This document shows, in pieces, positions 28,425-37,153 of a DNA stretch of 44,971 nucleotides. The DNA lies in NCBI RefSeq assembly GCF_010686755.1, contig NZ_JAAGXA010000019.1:10218-55188 (forward strand). The letters are read 5' to 3'. How positions within the stretch are numbered: position 1 is the first letter of the stretch; every line of letters begins with the position of its first letter. The stretch comes from Nocardioides zeae. Its GTDB lineage: Bacteria > Actinomycetota > Actinomycetes > Propionibacteriales > Nocardioidaceae. The translations under genes were made by a program, and so were the position numbers. Below the pieces are notes generated by a model. It did not search any database. It was not told where the DNA came from and worked only from the letters and a program-made list of their open reading frames with translations.

Positions 28425-29717
28425 ATGAGCAACAGCAAGTTCGCGCGCTGGCAGAAGGCGACCGCGCTCGCACCGATGGCGGCCCTGTCGGCCGCCGCCA
28501 CGGTCGTCATCGCCGGGTCCGGCGGACCGGTCGGCACCCTCACGGCCGCCGACGACACCGTGACGGAGGGCGCGATCGCCGTCCCGACCGACGCGGTCGA
28601 GACGCCGGCGAGCGTCTCGGTCCCCGACGCGGTGACGCCGACGACCGACCCGCAGATCGTCAGCGCGAGCAGCACGAGCGGCATCCCGGCCGTGGCCCTC
28701 GGCGCCTACCAGCGGGCGCAGACGATCATCAACGGCGCCGACACCTCCTGCCGCATCTCGTGGCAGCTCATCGCGGCCATCGGTCGGGTCGAGTCCGACC
28801 ACGGCCGCTTCGGCGGCGGTCAGCTCTCCGACGAGGGCGTCGCCACCCCCGGCATCTTCGGCATCCCGCTCGACGGCACGAACGGCACGACGCGCATCCT
28901 CGACACCGACGCGGGCGAGCTCGACAACGACGCGACCTACGACCGCGCCGTCGGCCCCATGCAGTTCATCCCCTCCACGTGGCGGGTCATCGCGGTCGAC
29001 GCCAACGGCGACGGCGTGCGCGACCCCCAGAACGTCCACGACGCGGCGCTCGGCACGGCGGTCTACCTCTGCTCCGGCACCGAGGACCTCTCGACCGAGG
29101 CCGGCAAGCGGGCGGCGGTGCTGCGCTACAACCAGAGCGAGGAGTACGTGAACCTCGTCCTCGCGATCGAGCAGGCCTACCTCGACGGCGAGTACACGTC
29201 GGTGCCCAACGCCGTGGCCTCGGCCAACTACTTCGTGCCCGACCCGGTGCGCCCCCAGACCGGCGGCTCGGTCGACTCGGCCGACCCGGGCACCGTCGGC
29301 GGTGGCAGCGGCGGCTCGACGCCGGGCAGCACGCCCGGCACCGGCGGCAACGGCGGCTCCGGGGGTTCGGGCAGCACCGGCGGCAGCGGCGGTTCCGGTG
29401 GGGGCACGGGCGGCTCCGGCGGCTCGGACGGCGGCGGCTCGACGCCCGGCACGGGTGGTGGCTCCGGCGGTGGCACGCCCCCCGTCCCGACGCCCACCCC
29501 GACGCCGACCGAGGAGCCGAAGGACGGCGGCCTCGCCGACCTCCCGAAGGACCCGGTGGGCACCGTGGGCGGCGTCGTCACCGACCCCGTCGGCACGGTC
29601 GGCAACACGCTCACCTGGCTGCAGGCCAGCGTCTCCTGCAACGCCCAGGGCAAGTTCGACAACCCGTTCAAGACGAACGACCCGTGGGACCTCTGCATGA
29701 AGGCGCTCGGCTACTGA
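28425..29717 (+). CDS. Secreted lytic transglycosylase (SLT-type)
   Basis: 430 aa from ATG 28425, chosen for the SD GGGGAG 5 nt upstream. Cleaves peptidoglycan glycan strands. Residues 1-40 are a signal sequence (basic SKFARWQK then a hydrophobic Ala-rich core). The MltB-like catalytic domain spans about 85-265: SWQLIAAIGRVESDHGRFGG holds the catalytic glutamate, then AVGPMQFIPSTWRVIAVDAN, DPQNVHDAALGTAVYLC and AVLRYNQSEEYVNLVLAIEQ. A Gly/Ser/Thr-rich linker of about 100 aa with short GGSGG repeats is followed by a Pro/Thr segment and a C-terminal SCNAQGKFDNPF...WDLCMKALGY module with two cysteines. The ECF-type promoter upstream suggests control by the sigma factor at 38542-39363. Confidence 0.9.
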   Translation: MSNSKFARWQKATALAPMAALSAAATVVIAGSGGPVGTLTAADDTVTEGAIAVPTDAVETPASVSVPDAVTPTTDPQIVSASSTSGIPAVALGAYQRAQTIINGADTSCRISWQLIAAIGRVESDHGRFGGGQLSDEGVATPGIFGIPLDGTNGTTRILDTDAGELDNDATYDRAVGPMQFIPSTWRVIAVDANGDGVRDPQNVHDAALGTAVYLCSGTEDLSTEAGKRAAVLRYNQSEEYVNLVLAIEQAYLDGEYTSVPNAVASANYFVPDPVRPQTGGSVDSADPGTVGGGSGGSTPGSTPGTGGNGGSGGSGSTGGSGGSGGGTGGSGGSDGGGSTPGTGGGSGGGTPPVPTPTPTPTEEPKDGGLADLPKDPVGTVGGVVTDPVGTVGNTLTWLQASVSCNAQGKFDNPFKTNDPWDLCMKALGY

Positions 29718-29734
29718 CCGCCGGTCGCCCCTGA

Positions 29735-29778
29735 CGACGAAGCGCCTCGGACCGTGCGGTCCGAGGCGCTTCGTCGTT
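29735..29778. terminator. Bidirectional terminator between the transglycosylase gene and hemB
   Basis: Perfect 20-bp arms beginning ACGACGAAGCGCCTCGGACC with a GTGC loop, between two convergent stops. Confidence 0.8.
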
Positions 29779-29808
29779 CGTGGCCGCGCAGGGGGCCGCG
29801 TCGTCGGG

Positions 29809-30783
29809 TCAGCGCAGCATCCGCGCGGCCTCGGCGGCCCAGTAGGTCAGCACCACGTCGGCGCCGGCCCGGCGGATCGAGACCAGCGTCTCGAGGATCG
29901 CCGCCTCACGGTCGATCCAGCCGTTGGCCGCGGCGGCCTCGACCATCGCGTACTCCCCCGAGATGTTGTAGGCCGCGACGGGCACGTCGACGGCGTCCCG
30001 CACGCGGCGTACCACGTCGAGGTAGGCCAGCGCGGGCTTCACCATCACCAGGTCCGCGCCCTCGGCGACGTCCAGCTGGGCCTCGCGCACGCCCTCGAGC
30101 GCGTTGCGGGCGTCCTGCTGGTAGGTGCGCCGGTCGCCGACGAGCGACGAGTCGACGGCCTCGCGGAACGGGCCGTAGAACGCGGAGGCGTACTTCGCCG
30201 AGTAGGCCATGACCGCCACGTCGGTGGCGCCCACCCCGTCGAGCGCGTCGCGGACGACGGCGACCTGGCCGTCCATCATCCCGCTGGGCCCGAGCACCGC
30301 GGCGCCGGCGGCGGCCTGCGCGCGCGCCATCTCGGCGTACACCTCGAGGGTGGCGTCGTTGTCGACGCGGCCCGCCGCGTCGAGCACGCCGCAGTGGCCG
30401 TGGTCGGTGAACTCGTCGAGGCAGAGGTCGGCCATGACCGGCAGCGCGTCGCCGACCTCGGCCGCGACGTCGGCGATCGCCCGGTTGAGGACGCCCTCGG
30501 GGTCGACGGCGCCGGAGCCCACCGCGTCCTTGGCCGTGGGCACGCCGAACAGCATGATGCCGCCCAGCCCGAGCTCCGCGGCCTCGACGGCGGCGGCGCG
30601 CAGCGAGTCGCGCGTGTGCTGCACGACGCCCGGCATGGAGCCGATCGGCACGGGCGCCTCGGCGCCCTCCCGCACGAACACGGGGAGCACGAGCTGGCCC
30701 GCCCGGAGCGTGGTCTCGGCGACCAGCTCCCGCAGGGCGGGCGTGCGGCGCAGGCGGCGGGGGCGCAGGTACGGCGACTCCAC
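29809..30783 (-). CDS. hemB: Delta-aminolevulinic acid dehydratase (porphobilinogen synthase)
   Basis: 324 aa from GTG 30783 (GTG 30795 is an alternative). Condenses two 5-aminolevulinates to porphobilinogen. Schiff-base lysines in VMAYSAKYASAFYGPFREAV and ADLVMVKPALAYLDVV (about residues 190 and 245); N-terminus RPRRLRRTPALRELV is typical. The metal-site stretch MADLCLDEFTDHGHCG has two of the three cysteines of zinc enzymes, with Asp at the middle position. Last gene of rex-hemA-hemC-hemD-hemB, separated from hemD by 47 nt. Confidence 0.95.
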   Translation of the reverse strand: MESPYLRPRRLRRTPALRELVAETTLRAGQLVLPVFVREGAEAPVPIGSMPGVVQHTRDSLRAAAVEAAELGLGGIMLFGVPTAKDAVGSGAVDPEGVLNRAIADVAAEVGDALPVMADLCLDEFTDHGHCGVLDAAGRVDNDATLEVYAEMARAQAAAGAAVLGPSGMMDGQVAVVRDALDGVGATDVAVMAYSAKYASAFYGPFREAVDSSLVGDRRTYQQDARNALEGVREAQLDVAEGADLVMVKPALAYLDVVRRVRDAVDVPVAAYNISGEYAMVEAAAANGWIDREAAILETLVSIRRAGADVVLTYWAAEAARMLR

Positions 30784-30830
30784 GGGCGGGCGCACGAGGC
30801 CCGCCCGCGTGCCGTCCTGCACCGGCCCGG

Positions 30831-32546
30831 TCAGTTCGAGACCTTCCGCCGCGACGTGGTCTTGCGGTCCGACGGCTTGGTCACCGGCTGGCCCGACTCC
30901 AGGAGCGCGAGACGACGGGCGGCACCGAAGTCGGCGAGCGCGTCGGCCAGCACCTCGGCGGACGGCGAGGGCGCCATGACGTCGACGCGCAGGCCGTGCT
31001 CCTCGGCCGTCTTCGCCGTGGCCGGGCCGATGACGGCGATGACCGTCGACGGGTGCGGCTTGCCCGCGATGCCGACGAGGTTGCGCACCGTCGACGACGA
31101 CGTGAAGACGACCGCGTCGAACTTGCCGGTCTTGATCGCGTCGCGGACCGGCGCGGCCGGCGGGGCGGCACGCACCGTGCGGTACGCCGTCACGTCGTCG
31201 CACTCCCAGCCCAGGTCGATGAGGCCCGCGACCAGGTTCTCGGTCGCGATGTCGGCGCGCGGGAGGAAGACCCGGTTGATGGGGTCGAGCACCTCGTCGT
31301 ACTCCGGCCACACCTCGAGCAGACCGGCCGCGGACTGCTCGCCCGTCGGCACGAGGTCGGCCCGCAGGCCCCAGGCGCCGATCGCCTCGGCGGTCTTGTC
31401 GCCGACCGCGGCGATCTTCAGGCCGGAGAAGGCGCGGGCGTCGAGCCCGTACTCCTCGAACTTCTCGCGCACCGCGCGCACCGCGTTGGCCGAGGTGAAC
31501 GCGATCCACTCGTAGCGGCCCTCGACGAGGCCGCGCACGGCCTTGTCCATCTGCTGCGGGTTGCGGGGCGGCTCGACCGAGATGGTCGGCACCTCCTCGG
31601 GCACGCCGCCGTAGCCGCGCAGCCGCGCCGACAGGGGGCCGGCCTGGTCCTTGGTGCGGGGCACCAGCACCCGCCAGCCGAAGAGCGGCTTCGTCTCGAA
31701 CCAGGACAGCGTCTCGCGGAGGTCGACGACCTCGCCGACGACCGTGACGGCCGGCGGCTGGATCTTCGCGGCGCGGGCGTCGGCCGCGATGTTCTCCAGC
31801 GTCGACGTCACGGTGACCTGCTCGGTGGTCGTGCCGACGCGCGTCATCGCGACCGGCGTCGAGGCCGGGCGGCCGGCCGCGACGAGCGCGGAGGCGACGT
31901 CGGCGATCGGACCGACCGAGCTCAGCAGCACGAGGGTGCGACCGTCGGCGTACTGGCTCCAGTCCACCTTGTCGGTGCACGACACCACGGTCACCTCGCG
32001 GTGGCTGCGGGTGGTGAGCGGGATCCCGGCGTACGCCGGCACCGCGGTCGCCGCGGAGACCCCGGGGACGATCTCGAAGCCGATGCCCGCCTTGACGCAG
32101 GCCTGCGCCTCCTCGGGACCGGAGGCGTAGAGGAACGGGTCGCCGGTCATGAGGCGCACGACGTGCTTGCCCGCCTTGGCGGGCTTGAGGAGGACCTTGG
32201 CGCGGGCGGCGTGGGTCAGCGGCTGGCCGTCCTCGCCGAAGCCGCCGTCGAGGAACACGGGCCCCTCGTCGACGACGGTCTCGTTGCCGTCCTCGTCGGT
32301 GACGACGGTCGGCGTCGGGATGCCCAGCACCGAGCGCACGAGCACCTCGTGGTCGGGGGCCTCCGTGACCACCACGTCGGCGGCCCGGAGCAGGTCCAGC
32401 GCGCGGACGGTCAGCAGGCCCGGGTCACCGGGGCCGCTGCCGACGAACGACACCCAGCCCCCGTCGGGCGTGCCGGTCGCCACGGCCGGCGAGCCGCCCG
32501 GCGCGGCGGTGGTGCGGTCGTTGCTCCCTGCGGTACGTCGCGTCAT
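30831..32546 (-). CDS. hemD: Fused uroporphyrinogen-III C-methyltransferase / uroporphyrinogen-III synthase
   Basis: 571 aa. Residues about 30-275 are a SUMT/CobA-type SAM methyltransferase (WVSFVGSGPGDPGLLTVRAL, HVVRLMTGDPFLYASGPEEA, IVPGVSAATAVPAYAGIPLT), making precorrin-2 for siroheme or B12. Residues about 290-555 are HemD (FGWRVLVPRTKDQAGPLSAR, EWIAFTSANAVRAVREKFEE, AVVFTSSSTVRNLVGIAGKP), which cyclises hydroxymethylbilane to uroporphyrinogen III. This fusion is usual in actinobacteria. The basic tail (KPSDRKTTSRRKVSN) is unstructured. ATG overlaps the hemC stop by ATGA. Confidence 0.95.
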   Translation of the reverse strand: MTRRTAGSNDRTTAAPGGSPAVATGTPDGGWVSFVGSGPGDPGLLTVRALDLLRAADVVVTEAPDHEVLVRSVLGIPTPTVVTDEDGNETVVDEGPVFLDGGFGEDGQPLTHAARAKVLLKPAKAGKHVVRLMTGDPFLYASGPEEAQACVKAGIGFEIVPGVSAATAVPAYAGIPLTTRSHREVTVVSCTDKVDWSQYADGRTLVLLSSVGPIADVASALVAAGRPASTPVAMTRVGTTTEQVTVTSTLENIAADARAAKIQPPAVTVVGEVVDLRETLSWFETKPLFGWRVLVPRTKDQAGPLSARLRGYGGVPEEVPTISVEPPRNPQQMDKAVRGLVEGRYEWIAFTSANAVRAVREKFEEYGLDARAFSGLKIAAVGDKTAEAIGAWGLRADLVPTGEQSAAGLLEVWPEYDEVLDPINRVFLPRADIATENLVAGLIDLGWECDDVTAYRTVRAAPPAAPVRDAIKTGKFDAVVFTSSSTVRNLVGIAGKPHPSTVIAVIGPATAKTAEEHGLRVDVMAPSPSAEVLADALADFGAARRLALLESGQPVTKPSDRKTTSRRKVSN

Positions 32547-33514
32547 GCGTGCTGCTCTCCCACTCGGTCGGGACCCCCTGGCTGAGGGCCTTCCATCAGA
32601 TCGGCGGCACCGTCGGCCAGCATCTCCTGGCCGAGGCGGCTCCCGACGCCGAAGGCGTCGCCGGGGGAGCCGGTGGTGGACATCCGGATGCTCAGGGCGC
32701 CGTCCAGGGACAGCACCACCGCACGCACCCAGAGCTCCTCGCCGTCGTCGCCCTCGACGACCTCGCCCAGCGCACCCACGGGCGCGGAGCAGCCGGCCTC
32801 GAGCGTCGCCAGGACGGCGCGCTCGGCGGTCACGGCCGCCCGGGTGGCGGGGTCGTCGAGCACCGACAGCGCCTCGACGAGCGAGACGTCGTCGGCGCGG
32901 CACTCGACGGCGAGCGCTCCCTGGCCCGGGGCCGGGAGCATCTGGAACGGGTCGATCACCTCGGTGACCTCGTCGACGCGGCCGAGCCGCGCGAGCCCGG
33001 CGCGGGCCAGCAGCACCGCGTCGACCTCGCCCGCGGCGATCTTGCCGATGCGGGTGTCGACGTTGCCGCGGATCGGCACGATCTCGAGGCCGAGACCCAG
33101 CGCGGCGAGCTGGGCCGCCCGGCGGGGCGAGCCCGTGCCGACGCGGCTGCCCACGGGCAGCTCGCCCAGGGTGAGGCCGTCGCGGGCGATCACGACGTCG
33201 CGCGAGTCCTCCCGGGGCGGGACCGCGGCGAGCGCGATGCCGTCGGCCGGGGTCGTCGGCAGGTCCTTGAGCGAGTGCACGGCGAGGTCGACCTCGCCGG
33301 CGAGGAGCGCGTCGCGCAGGGCGCTCACGAACACGCCGGTGCCGCCGATCTGCGCGAGCGGGGCGCGGGACACGTCGCCGTGGGTGGTCACCTCGACCAG
33401 CTCGACCTCACGCCCCAGGCGGGCGCGCAGGGCATCGGCGACGTGGCCGGACTGGGTCATGGCGAGCGCCGAGGCACGCGTGCCGAGGCGGAGGGGGCGC
33501 AGCGGGGCGGTCAC
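32543..33514 (-). CDS. hemC: Hydroxymethylbilane synthase (porphobilinogen deaminase)
   Basis: 323 aa from GTG 33514 (GGGAGG upstream), overlapping the hemA stop by GTGA. Polymerises four porphobilinogens to hydroxymethylbilane. Signatures: LRLGTRASALAMTQSGHVAD, EVDLAVHSLKDLPTTPADGI, RVGTGSPRRAAQL, VPIRGNVDTRIGKI, and the dipyrromethane-cofactor cysteine in ATLEAGCSAPVGALGEV (about residue 250). The longer frame upstream overlaps hemA and is a shadow. Confidence 0.96.
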   Translation of the reverse strand: MTAPLRPLRLGTRASALAMTQSGHVADALRARLGREVELVEVTTHGDVSRAPLAQIGGTGVFVSALRDALLAGEVDLAVHSLKDLPTTPADGIALAAVPPREDSRDVVIARDGLTLGELPVGSRVGTGSPRRAAQLAALGLGLEIVPIRGNVDTRIGKIAAGEVDAVLLARAGLARLGRVDEVTEVIDPFQMLPAPGQGALAVECRADDVSLVEALSVLDDPATRAAVTAERAVLATLEAGCSAPVGALGEVVEGDDGEELWVRAVVLSLDGALSIRMSTTGSPGDAFGVGSRLGQEMLADGAADLMEGPQPGGPDRVGEQHA

Positions 33515-34815
33515 GGACGACCTCCCGGGCGGGTGACGGCGTCGACGGCCTCGGGGTCGAGGGCGAACAGCTCGGCGAGCGCGGCGGCGTAGGACACCGC
33601 ACCCTGCTCGTTGGCGAGCTGCTTGACGCGGACGGTCGGCTGGTGGAGCAGCTTGTCGGCCACGCGTCGCACCGTGTGGAGCACCTCCGCGCGGGCCACG
33701 GGGTCGAGGTCGGGCAGGCGGCCGTCGAGGCGCGCCATCTCGTTGTCGACCACGGTCGTCGCCATCGTGCGCAGAGCGACCACGGTCGGCGTCACGCTCG
33801 CCTGGCGGCGGGCGGTCGTGAACGCGGAGATCTCCTGCGTGACGATCTCGCGGACGGCGTCGATGCCCGGCGCGACCTCGGCGACCCGCAGCTCCTCGGC
33901 GAGGCGCGAGAGCCCCAGGAGCTGCACGCCCGGCAGGTGCTCGACCGCGGGCTCGACGTCGTGGGGCAGCGCCAGGTCGACGATGGAGAGCGGGGAGGTC
34001 GGGTCCGCCTGGCCGCTGCGGGCGCGGGCGAGGAGCTCGCGGGTGACGACCGTGCCGGTCGCGCCCGTGCAGGAGACGACCACCTCGGCGCCGATCAGCT
34101 CGCGCTCGAGGTCGGCGAGCAGGGCCGCACGCGCGCCGTACTCCACCGCGAGCCGCTGGGCGCCGCCCTCGCTGCGGTTGACGACGACGATCTCGCCGGC
34201 CCCGGCACGGGCCAGGGTCGCGACGGCGAGCGAGGCCATCGAACCGGCACCGACGACGACCGCCTTCGCGCCCGTCAGCCCGCCCACGTGGGGGGCGGCG
34301 AGCTCGAGGGAGGCGGAGACGAGGGACGGCGCCGCACGGTCGATCTCGGTCTCCGCGTGGGCGCGCTTGCCGACCCGGAGGGCCTGCTGGAAGAGCACGT
34401 TGAGGGCGGGACCGACGGTGCCGAGCTCCTGGCCGAGACGCAGTGCCTCCCGCGCCTGGCCGAGGATCTGGCCCTCGCCGACCACCATGGAGTCGAGGCC
34501 GGCCGTGACCCGGAAGAGGTGGGAGACGGCGGCGTCGTCGTAGTGCACGTAGAGGTGCGGGAGCATCGCCTCGGTGCTCGCGCCACCGCGCTCGATGAGC
34601 AGCCGCGAGATCGTCTCGATGCTGCCGTGGAACCGCTCGACCTCGGTGTAGACCTCGAGGCGGTTGCACGTCGAGATCACGGTGGCCTCGGTGACGTGCT
34701 CCGCGTTGACGACGTCGGCGACGAGCTTCTGGGCCCCCTCCGGGTCGAGGGCGAGACGCTCGAGCACCGTCACCGGAGCGGAGTGGTGGGACACCCCCAC
34801 GACCAGGACGCTCAT
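33511..34815 (-). CDS. hemA: Glutamyl-tRNA reductase
   Basis: 434 aa. NADPH-dependent reduction of glutamyl-tRNA to glutamate-1-semialdehyde, the first committed step of C5-pathway heme synthesis. The nucleophilic cysteine lies in ATVISTCNRLEVYTEVERFH (about residue 50); LDSMVVGEGQILGQAREAL, AVVVGAGSMASLAVATLARA (NADPH binding) and LPHDVEPAVEHLPGVQLLGL follow, and a C-terminal helical dimerisation domain carries VRVKQLANEQG. ATG overlaps the rex stop (ATGA), so it is translationally coupled to the redox sensor. Confidence 0.97.
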   Translation of the reverse strand: MSVLVVGVSHHSAPVTVLERLALDPEGAQKLVADVVNAEHVTEATVISTCNRLEVYTEVERFHGSIETISRLLIERGGASTEAMLPHLYVHYDDAAVSHLFRVTAGLDSMVVGEGQILGQAREALRLGQELGTVGPALNVLFQQALRVGKRAHAETEIDRAAPSLVSASLELAAPHVGGLTGAKAVVVGAGSMASLAVATLARAGAGEIVVVNRSEGGAQRLAVEYGARAALLADLERELIGAEVVVSCTGATGTVVTRELLARARSGQADPTSPLSIVDLALPHDVEPAVEHLPGVQLLGLSRLAEELRVAEVAPGIDAVREIVTQEISAFTTARRQASVTPTVVALRTMATTVVDNEMARLDGRLPDLDPVARAEVLHTVRRVADKLLHQPTVRVKQLANEQGAVSYAAALAELFALDPEAVDAVTRPGGRP

Positions 34816-35525
34816 CGGACCTCCTCCCGGCCACCGACACCGGTGGCCACCGGCTCCCCGTCCGCGAGGTAGGACGGCGAGCGACGCTGCTCGTGGAAGG
34901 CGAGGATCTGCAGCTCGGTCGACAGGTCGACCTTGCGCACCTCCACGCCCTCGGGGACCGACAGCACGGTCGGTGCGAAGTTGAGGATGGCGGTGACCCC
35001 GGCCGCGACGAGGCGGTCGGCCACCTCCTGCGCGGCCGCGGCCGGCAGGGCCAGCACGCCGATGGCGACGTCGAGGTCGGCCACGACCTGCTCGAGGTCG
35101 TGCACCGGGCGCACGGCGACGCCGCCGACGACGGTGCCGTGCAGCCGCTCGTCGGCGTCGAGGAGCGCCACGACGCGGAAGCCGCGGGTGCGGAAGCCGG
35201 CGTAGTTCGCGAGGGCCTGGCCGAGGTTGCCGAGGCCGACCACGACGACGTTGCGGTCGGTGGTGAGGCCGATCTCGCGGGCGATCTGGTAGCGGAGGTG
35301 CTCGACGTCGTAACCGACCCCGCGCGTCCCGTAGGAGCCGAGGTGGGAGAGGTCCTTGCGCAGCATCGCGGAGTTCACGCCCGCCGCCACCGCGAGCGCC
35401 TCGCTCGAGCAGGTGGAGGTGCCCTCGTCGGAGAGCAGGGTCAGCGCACGGAGGTAGAGGGGCAGCCGCGCGACGGTCGCCTCCGGGATGCCCCGGGGGC
35501 TCTCGGCCTGGGTCCGTGCAGTCAA
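34812..35525 (-). CDS. rex: Redox-sensing transcriptional repressor Rex
   Basis: 237 aa from TTG 35525. Rex senses the NADH/NAD+ ratio and represses respiratory genes. N-terminal winged helix (IPEATVARLPLYLRALTLLS, CSSEALAVAAGVNSAMLRKD, LSHLGSYGTRGVGYDVEHL), then a Rossmann domain with VVVVGLGNLGQALANYAGF, RVVALLDAD and VDLSTELQILAFHEQRR. GTG 35555 is an alternative start; TTG is preferred as it fits usual length and has GGAG upstream. First gene of the rex-hemACDB operon. I did not find a TTGTGAA-type Rex operator upstream, so self-regulation is not evident here. Confidence 0.95.
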   Translation of the reverse strand: MTARTQAESPRGIPEATVARLPLYLRALTLLSDEGTSTCSSEALAVAAGVNSAMLRKDLSHLGSYGTRGVGYDVEHLRYQIAREIGLTTDRNVVVVGLGNLGQALANYAGFRTRGFRVVALLDADERLHGTVVGGVAVRPVHDLEQVVADLDVAIGVLALPAAAAQEVADRLVAAGVTAILNFAPTVLSVPEGVEVRKVDLSTELQILAFHEQRRSPSYLADGEPVATGVGGREEVR

Positions 35526-35601
35526 CGTGTCTCGTCTCCAGCCGCGCGCGAGCACCTACTCGGACTTTCGGGCGCCTCGGGGGTTGGCGAGCGGCCCGCT
35601 C

Positions 35602-35630
35602 ACTGTAGGTAGTCCGGGGCGGGAGAACAA
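35602..35630 (-). promoter_or_regulatory. Sigma-70-type promoter of the rex-hem operon
   Basis: Minus strand -35 TTGTTC (35630 to 35625), 17-bp spacer, -10 TACAGT (35607 to 35602). Leader to TTG 35525 is about 70 nt. Confidence 0.55.
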
Positions 35631-35646
35631 AACGGGAGGGCAGGCC

Positions 35647-36051
35647 TCAGCGGCCGCCCCGCGGCCATACCACGAATCGGTAGGCGGCGAAATTGACGAC
35701 GAGGCTGCAACCTATCGCAACGATCTTGGCGACCAGCAGGGGGTCGACCAGGAGCAGCGCGGCGTGGATGAAGAGCGGCTGCAGCACCCACATGGTCGTG
35801 CCCGTCGTGGCGACGAACAGCCCGGCCTGGCGCCACGTGAGGCGCCGCGCCGAGAAGGTGAACAGGCCGTTGACGACGAAGCTGAACGCCATGCCCGCGC
35901 TCGTCGAGACGAGGTTCGCGAGCACGATCCCGAGCGACGCGTGCAGCAGCAGGAAGAGGCCGACGTCGATGGCGGTGTTGAGGATCCCGACCCCGGCGAA
36001 GCGGACGGCGGGAGGGAGGGCCGCGCCGCGGCGTACGGCGGGGGCGGTCAT
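35647..36051 (-). CDS. GtrA-family membrane protein
   Basis: 134 aa from ATG 36051. Small four-helix membrane protein; GtrA proteins are thought to flip lipid-linked sugars for cell-surface glycosylation. Helices: VRFAGVGILNTAIDVGLFLL, ANLVSTSAGMAFSFVVNGLF, AGLFVATTGTTMWVLQPLFI, VAKIVAIGCSLVVNFAAYRF; the FVVNGLFTF and NFAAYRFVVW motifs are typical. Its ATG overlaps the stop of the glycosyltransferase gene (ATGA), giving the classic GtrB/GtrA pair. Confidence 0.9.
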   Translation of the reverse strand: MTAPAVRRGAALPPAVRFAGVGILNTAIDVGLFLLLHASLGIVLANLVSTSAGMAFSFVVNGLFTFSARRLTWRQAGLFVATTGTTMWVLQPLFIHAALLLVDPLLVAKIVAIGCSLVVNFAAYRFVVWPRGGR

Positions 36052-37073
36052 CCCCGAGGGTCGCGGGCGTCGCGCGTGCCGGGGGCGCTGCGGCGGCCCC
36101 GCGCCGCGAGGGCGAGCGAGTAGAGCGGGCGGTCCTGGGTCTCGACGTAGACACGGCCGAGGTAGGAGCCGATCACGCCCATCATGATCAGCTGCAGGCC
36201 CGAGAGCAGGAACATGCCGACGCCGAGGAACGCCCAGCCCGGCACCGCCTGCTCCGGCGTGAAGACCCGCACGGAGAAGACGTAGACCGCCAGCAGCACG
36301 CTGATCGCCGAGATGGCGAACCCGAGCTTGCTGATCATCCGCAGCGGCGCCGTGGAGAACCCGAGCAACCCGTGGGAGGCGAACGAGAGCATGGTGCGCA
36401 GGTCGTAGCCCGACGCGCCCGCGTGGCGCTCGTCGCGGTCGAACAGCACGGCCTCCTGCCGGAAGCCGACGTGGGCCACGATCCCCCGCAGGAAGCGGCC
36501 GTGCTCGCGGTAGCGGCCCACCTCCGCCACCACCCGCGCGTCCATGAGCCGGAAGTCGCCGACCTCGCGGGGGATCTCGACGTCGGCGAGGCGCGCGAGG
36601 AGCCGGTAGAAGAGGCTCGCGGTGGTGCGCTTGAACCACGTGTCCTGCCGGGTGCGTCGCTGCGCGTAGGCGACGTCGACACCGGTCTCCCAGAGCGCGA
36701 TCAGCTCGAGGCTGACGCGCGGCGGGTCCTGCAGGTCGGTGTCCATGACGACCACGGCGTCCGCGTCGCCGGCCGCGTCGAGCCCGGCGGTCAGCGCCAC
36801 CTGGTGACCGAAGTTGCGGGACAGCGCCAGCACCGCGACCCGGTCGTCGGCGGCCCGCAGCGCCAGCAGCTGCTCGAGGGAGTCGTCGCGGCTGCCGTCG
36901 TCGACGTAGAGGAACTCGAAGTCCAGGTCGGGCCGCTGCGCGGTGGCCGCCAGCAGCGCGGCGTGGAAGGCCTGCAGGGTGCGACCCTCGTCGTACACCG
37001 GGAGCACGTAGGCGACGCGGCGACGCACCTGCGCGTCGGCGGGTACGGCGCTGGTCGCGGCGGGCTCGGACAC
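36048..37073 (-). CDS. Family 2 glycosyltransferase (GtrB/DPM-like)
   Basis: 341 aa from GTG 37073. Likely transfers a sugar from a nucleotide donor to polyprenyl phosphate on the cytoplasmic face. Catalytic GT-A domain to about residue 225: RVAYVLPVYDEGRTLQAFHA, FLYVDDGSRDDSLEQLLALR, ALSRNFGHQVALTAGLDAAG and VVVMDTDLQDPPRV (the DxD). Two C-terminal membrane helices (LGFAISAISVLLAVYVFSVR, FLGVGMFLLSGLQLIMMGVI) end in GSYLGRVYVETQDRPLY, typical of GtrB. A TAGACT -10 lies 8 nt before the GTG without an SD, so the transcript is near-leaderless. Partner of the GtrA gene. Confidence 0.93.
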   Translation of the reverse strand: MSEPAATSAVPADAQVRRRVAYVLPVYDEGRTLQAFHAALLAATAQRPDLDFEFLYVDDGSRDDSLEQLLALRAADDRVAVLALSRNFGHQVALTAGLDAAGDADAVVVMDTDLQDPPRVSLELIALWETGVDVAYAQRRTRQDTWFKRTTASLFYRLLARLADVEIPREVGDFRLMDARVVAEVGRYREHGRFLRGIVAHVGFRQEAVLFDRDERHAGASGYDLRTMLSFASHGLLGFSTAPLRMISKLGFAISAISVLLAVYVFSVRVFTPEQAVPGWAFLGVGMFLLSGLQLIMMGVIGSYLGRVYVETQDRPLYSLALAARGRRSAPGTRDARDPRG

Positions 37074-37081
37074 GATCGGGG

Positions 37082-37087
37082 AGTCTA
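37082..37087 (-). promoter_or_regulatory. -10 of the glycosyltransferase-gtrA pair
   Basis: Minus-strand TAGACT, 8 nt before GTG 37073; no SD is present between them. Confidence 0.4.
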
Positions 37088-37153
37088 CGGAGCGCGCCCG
37101 TGCGGGGGCTGTGGAGCGGCTGGGCGAGGACCGTGCGGCGTGGCCGGCGACCG

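Noticed and set aside
35526..35646. Rex operator upstream of rex
   Set aside because: No TTGTGAA/TTCACAA-type palindrome seen.
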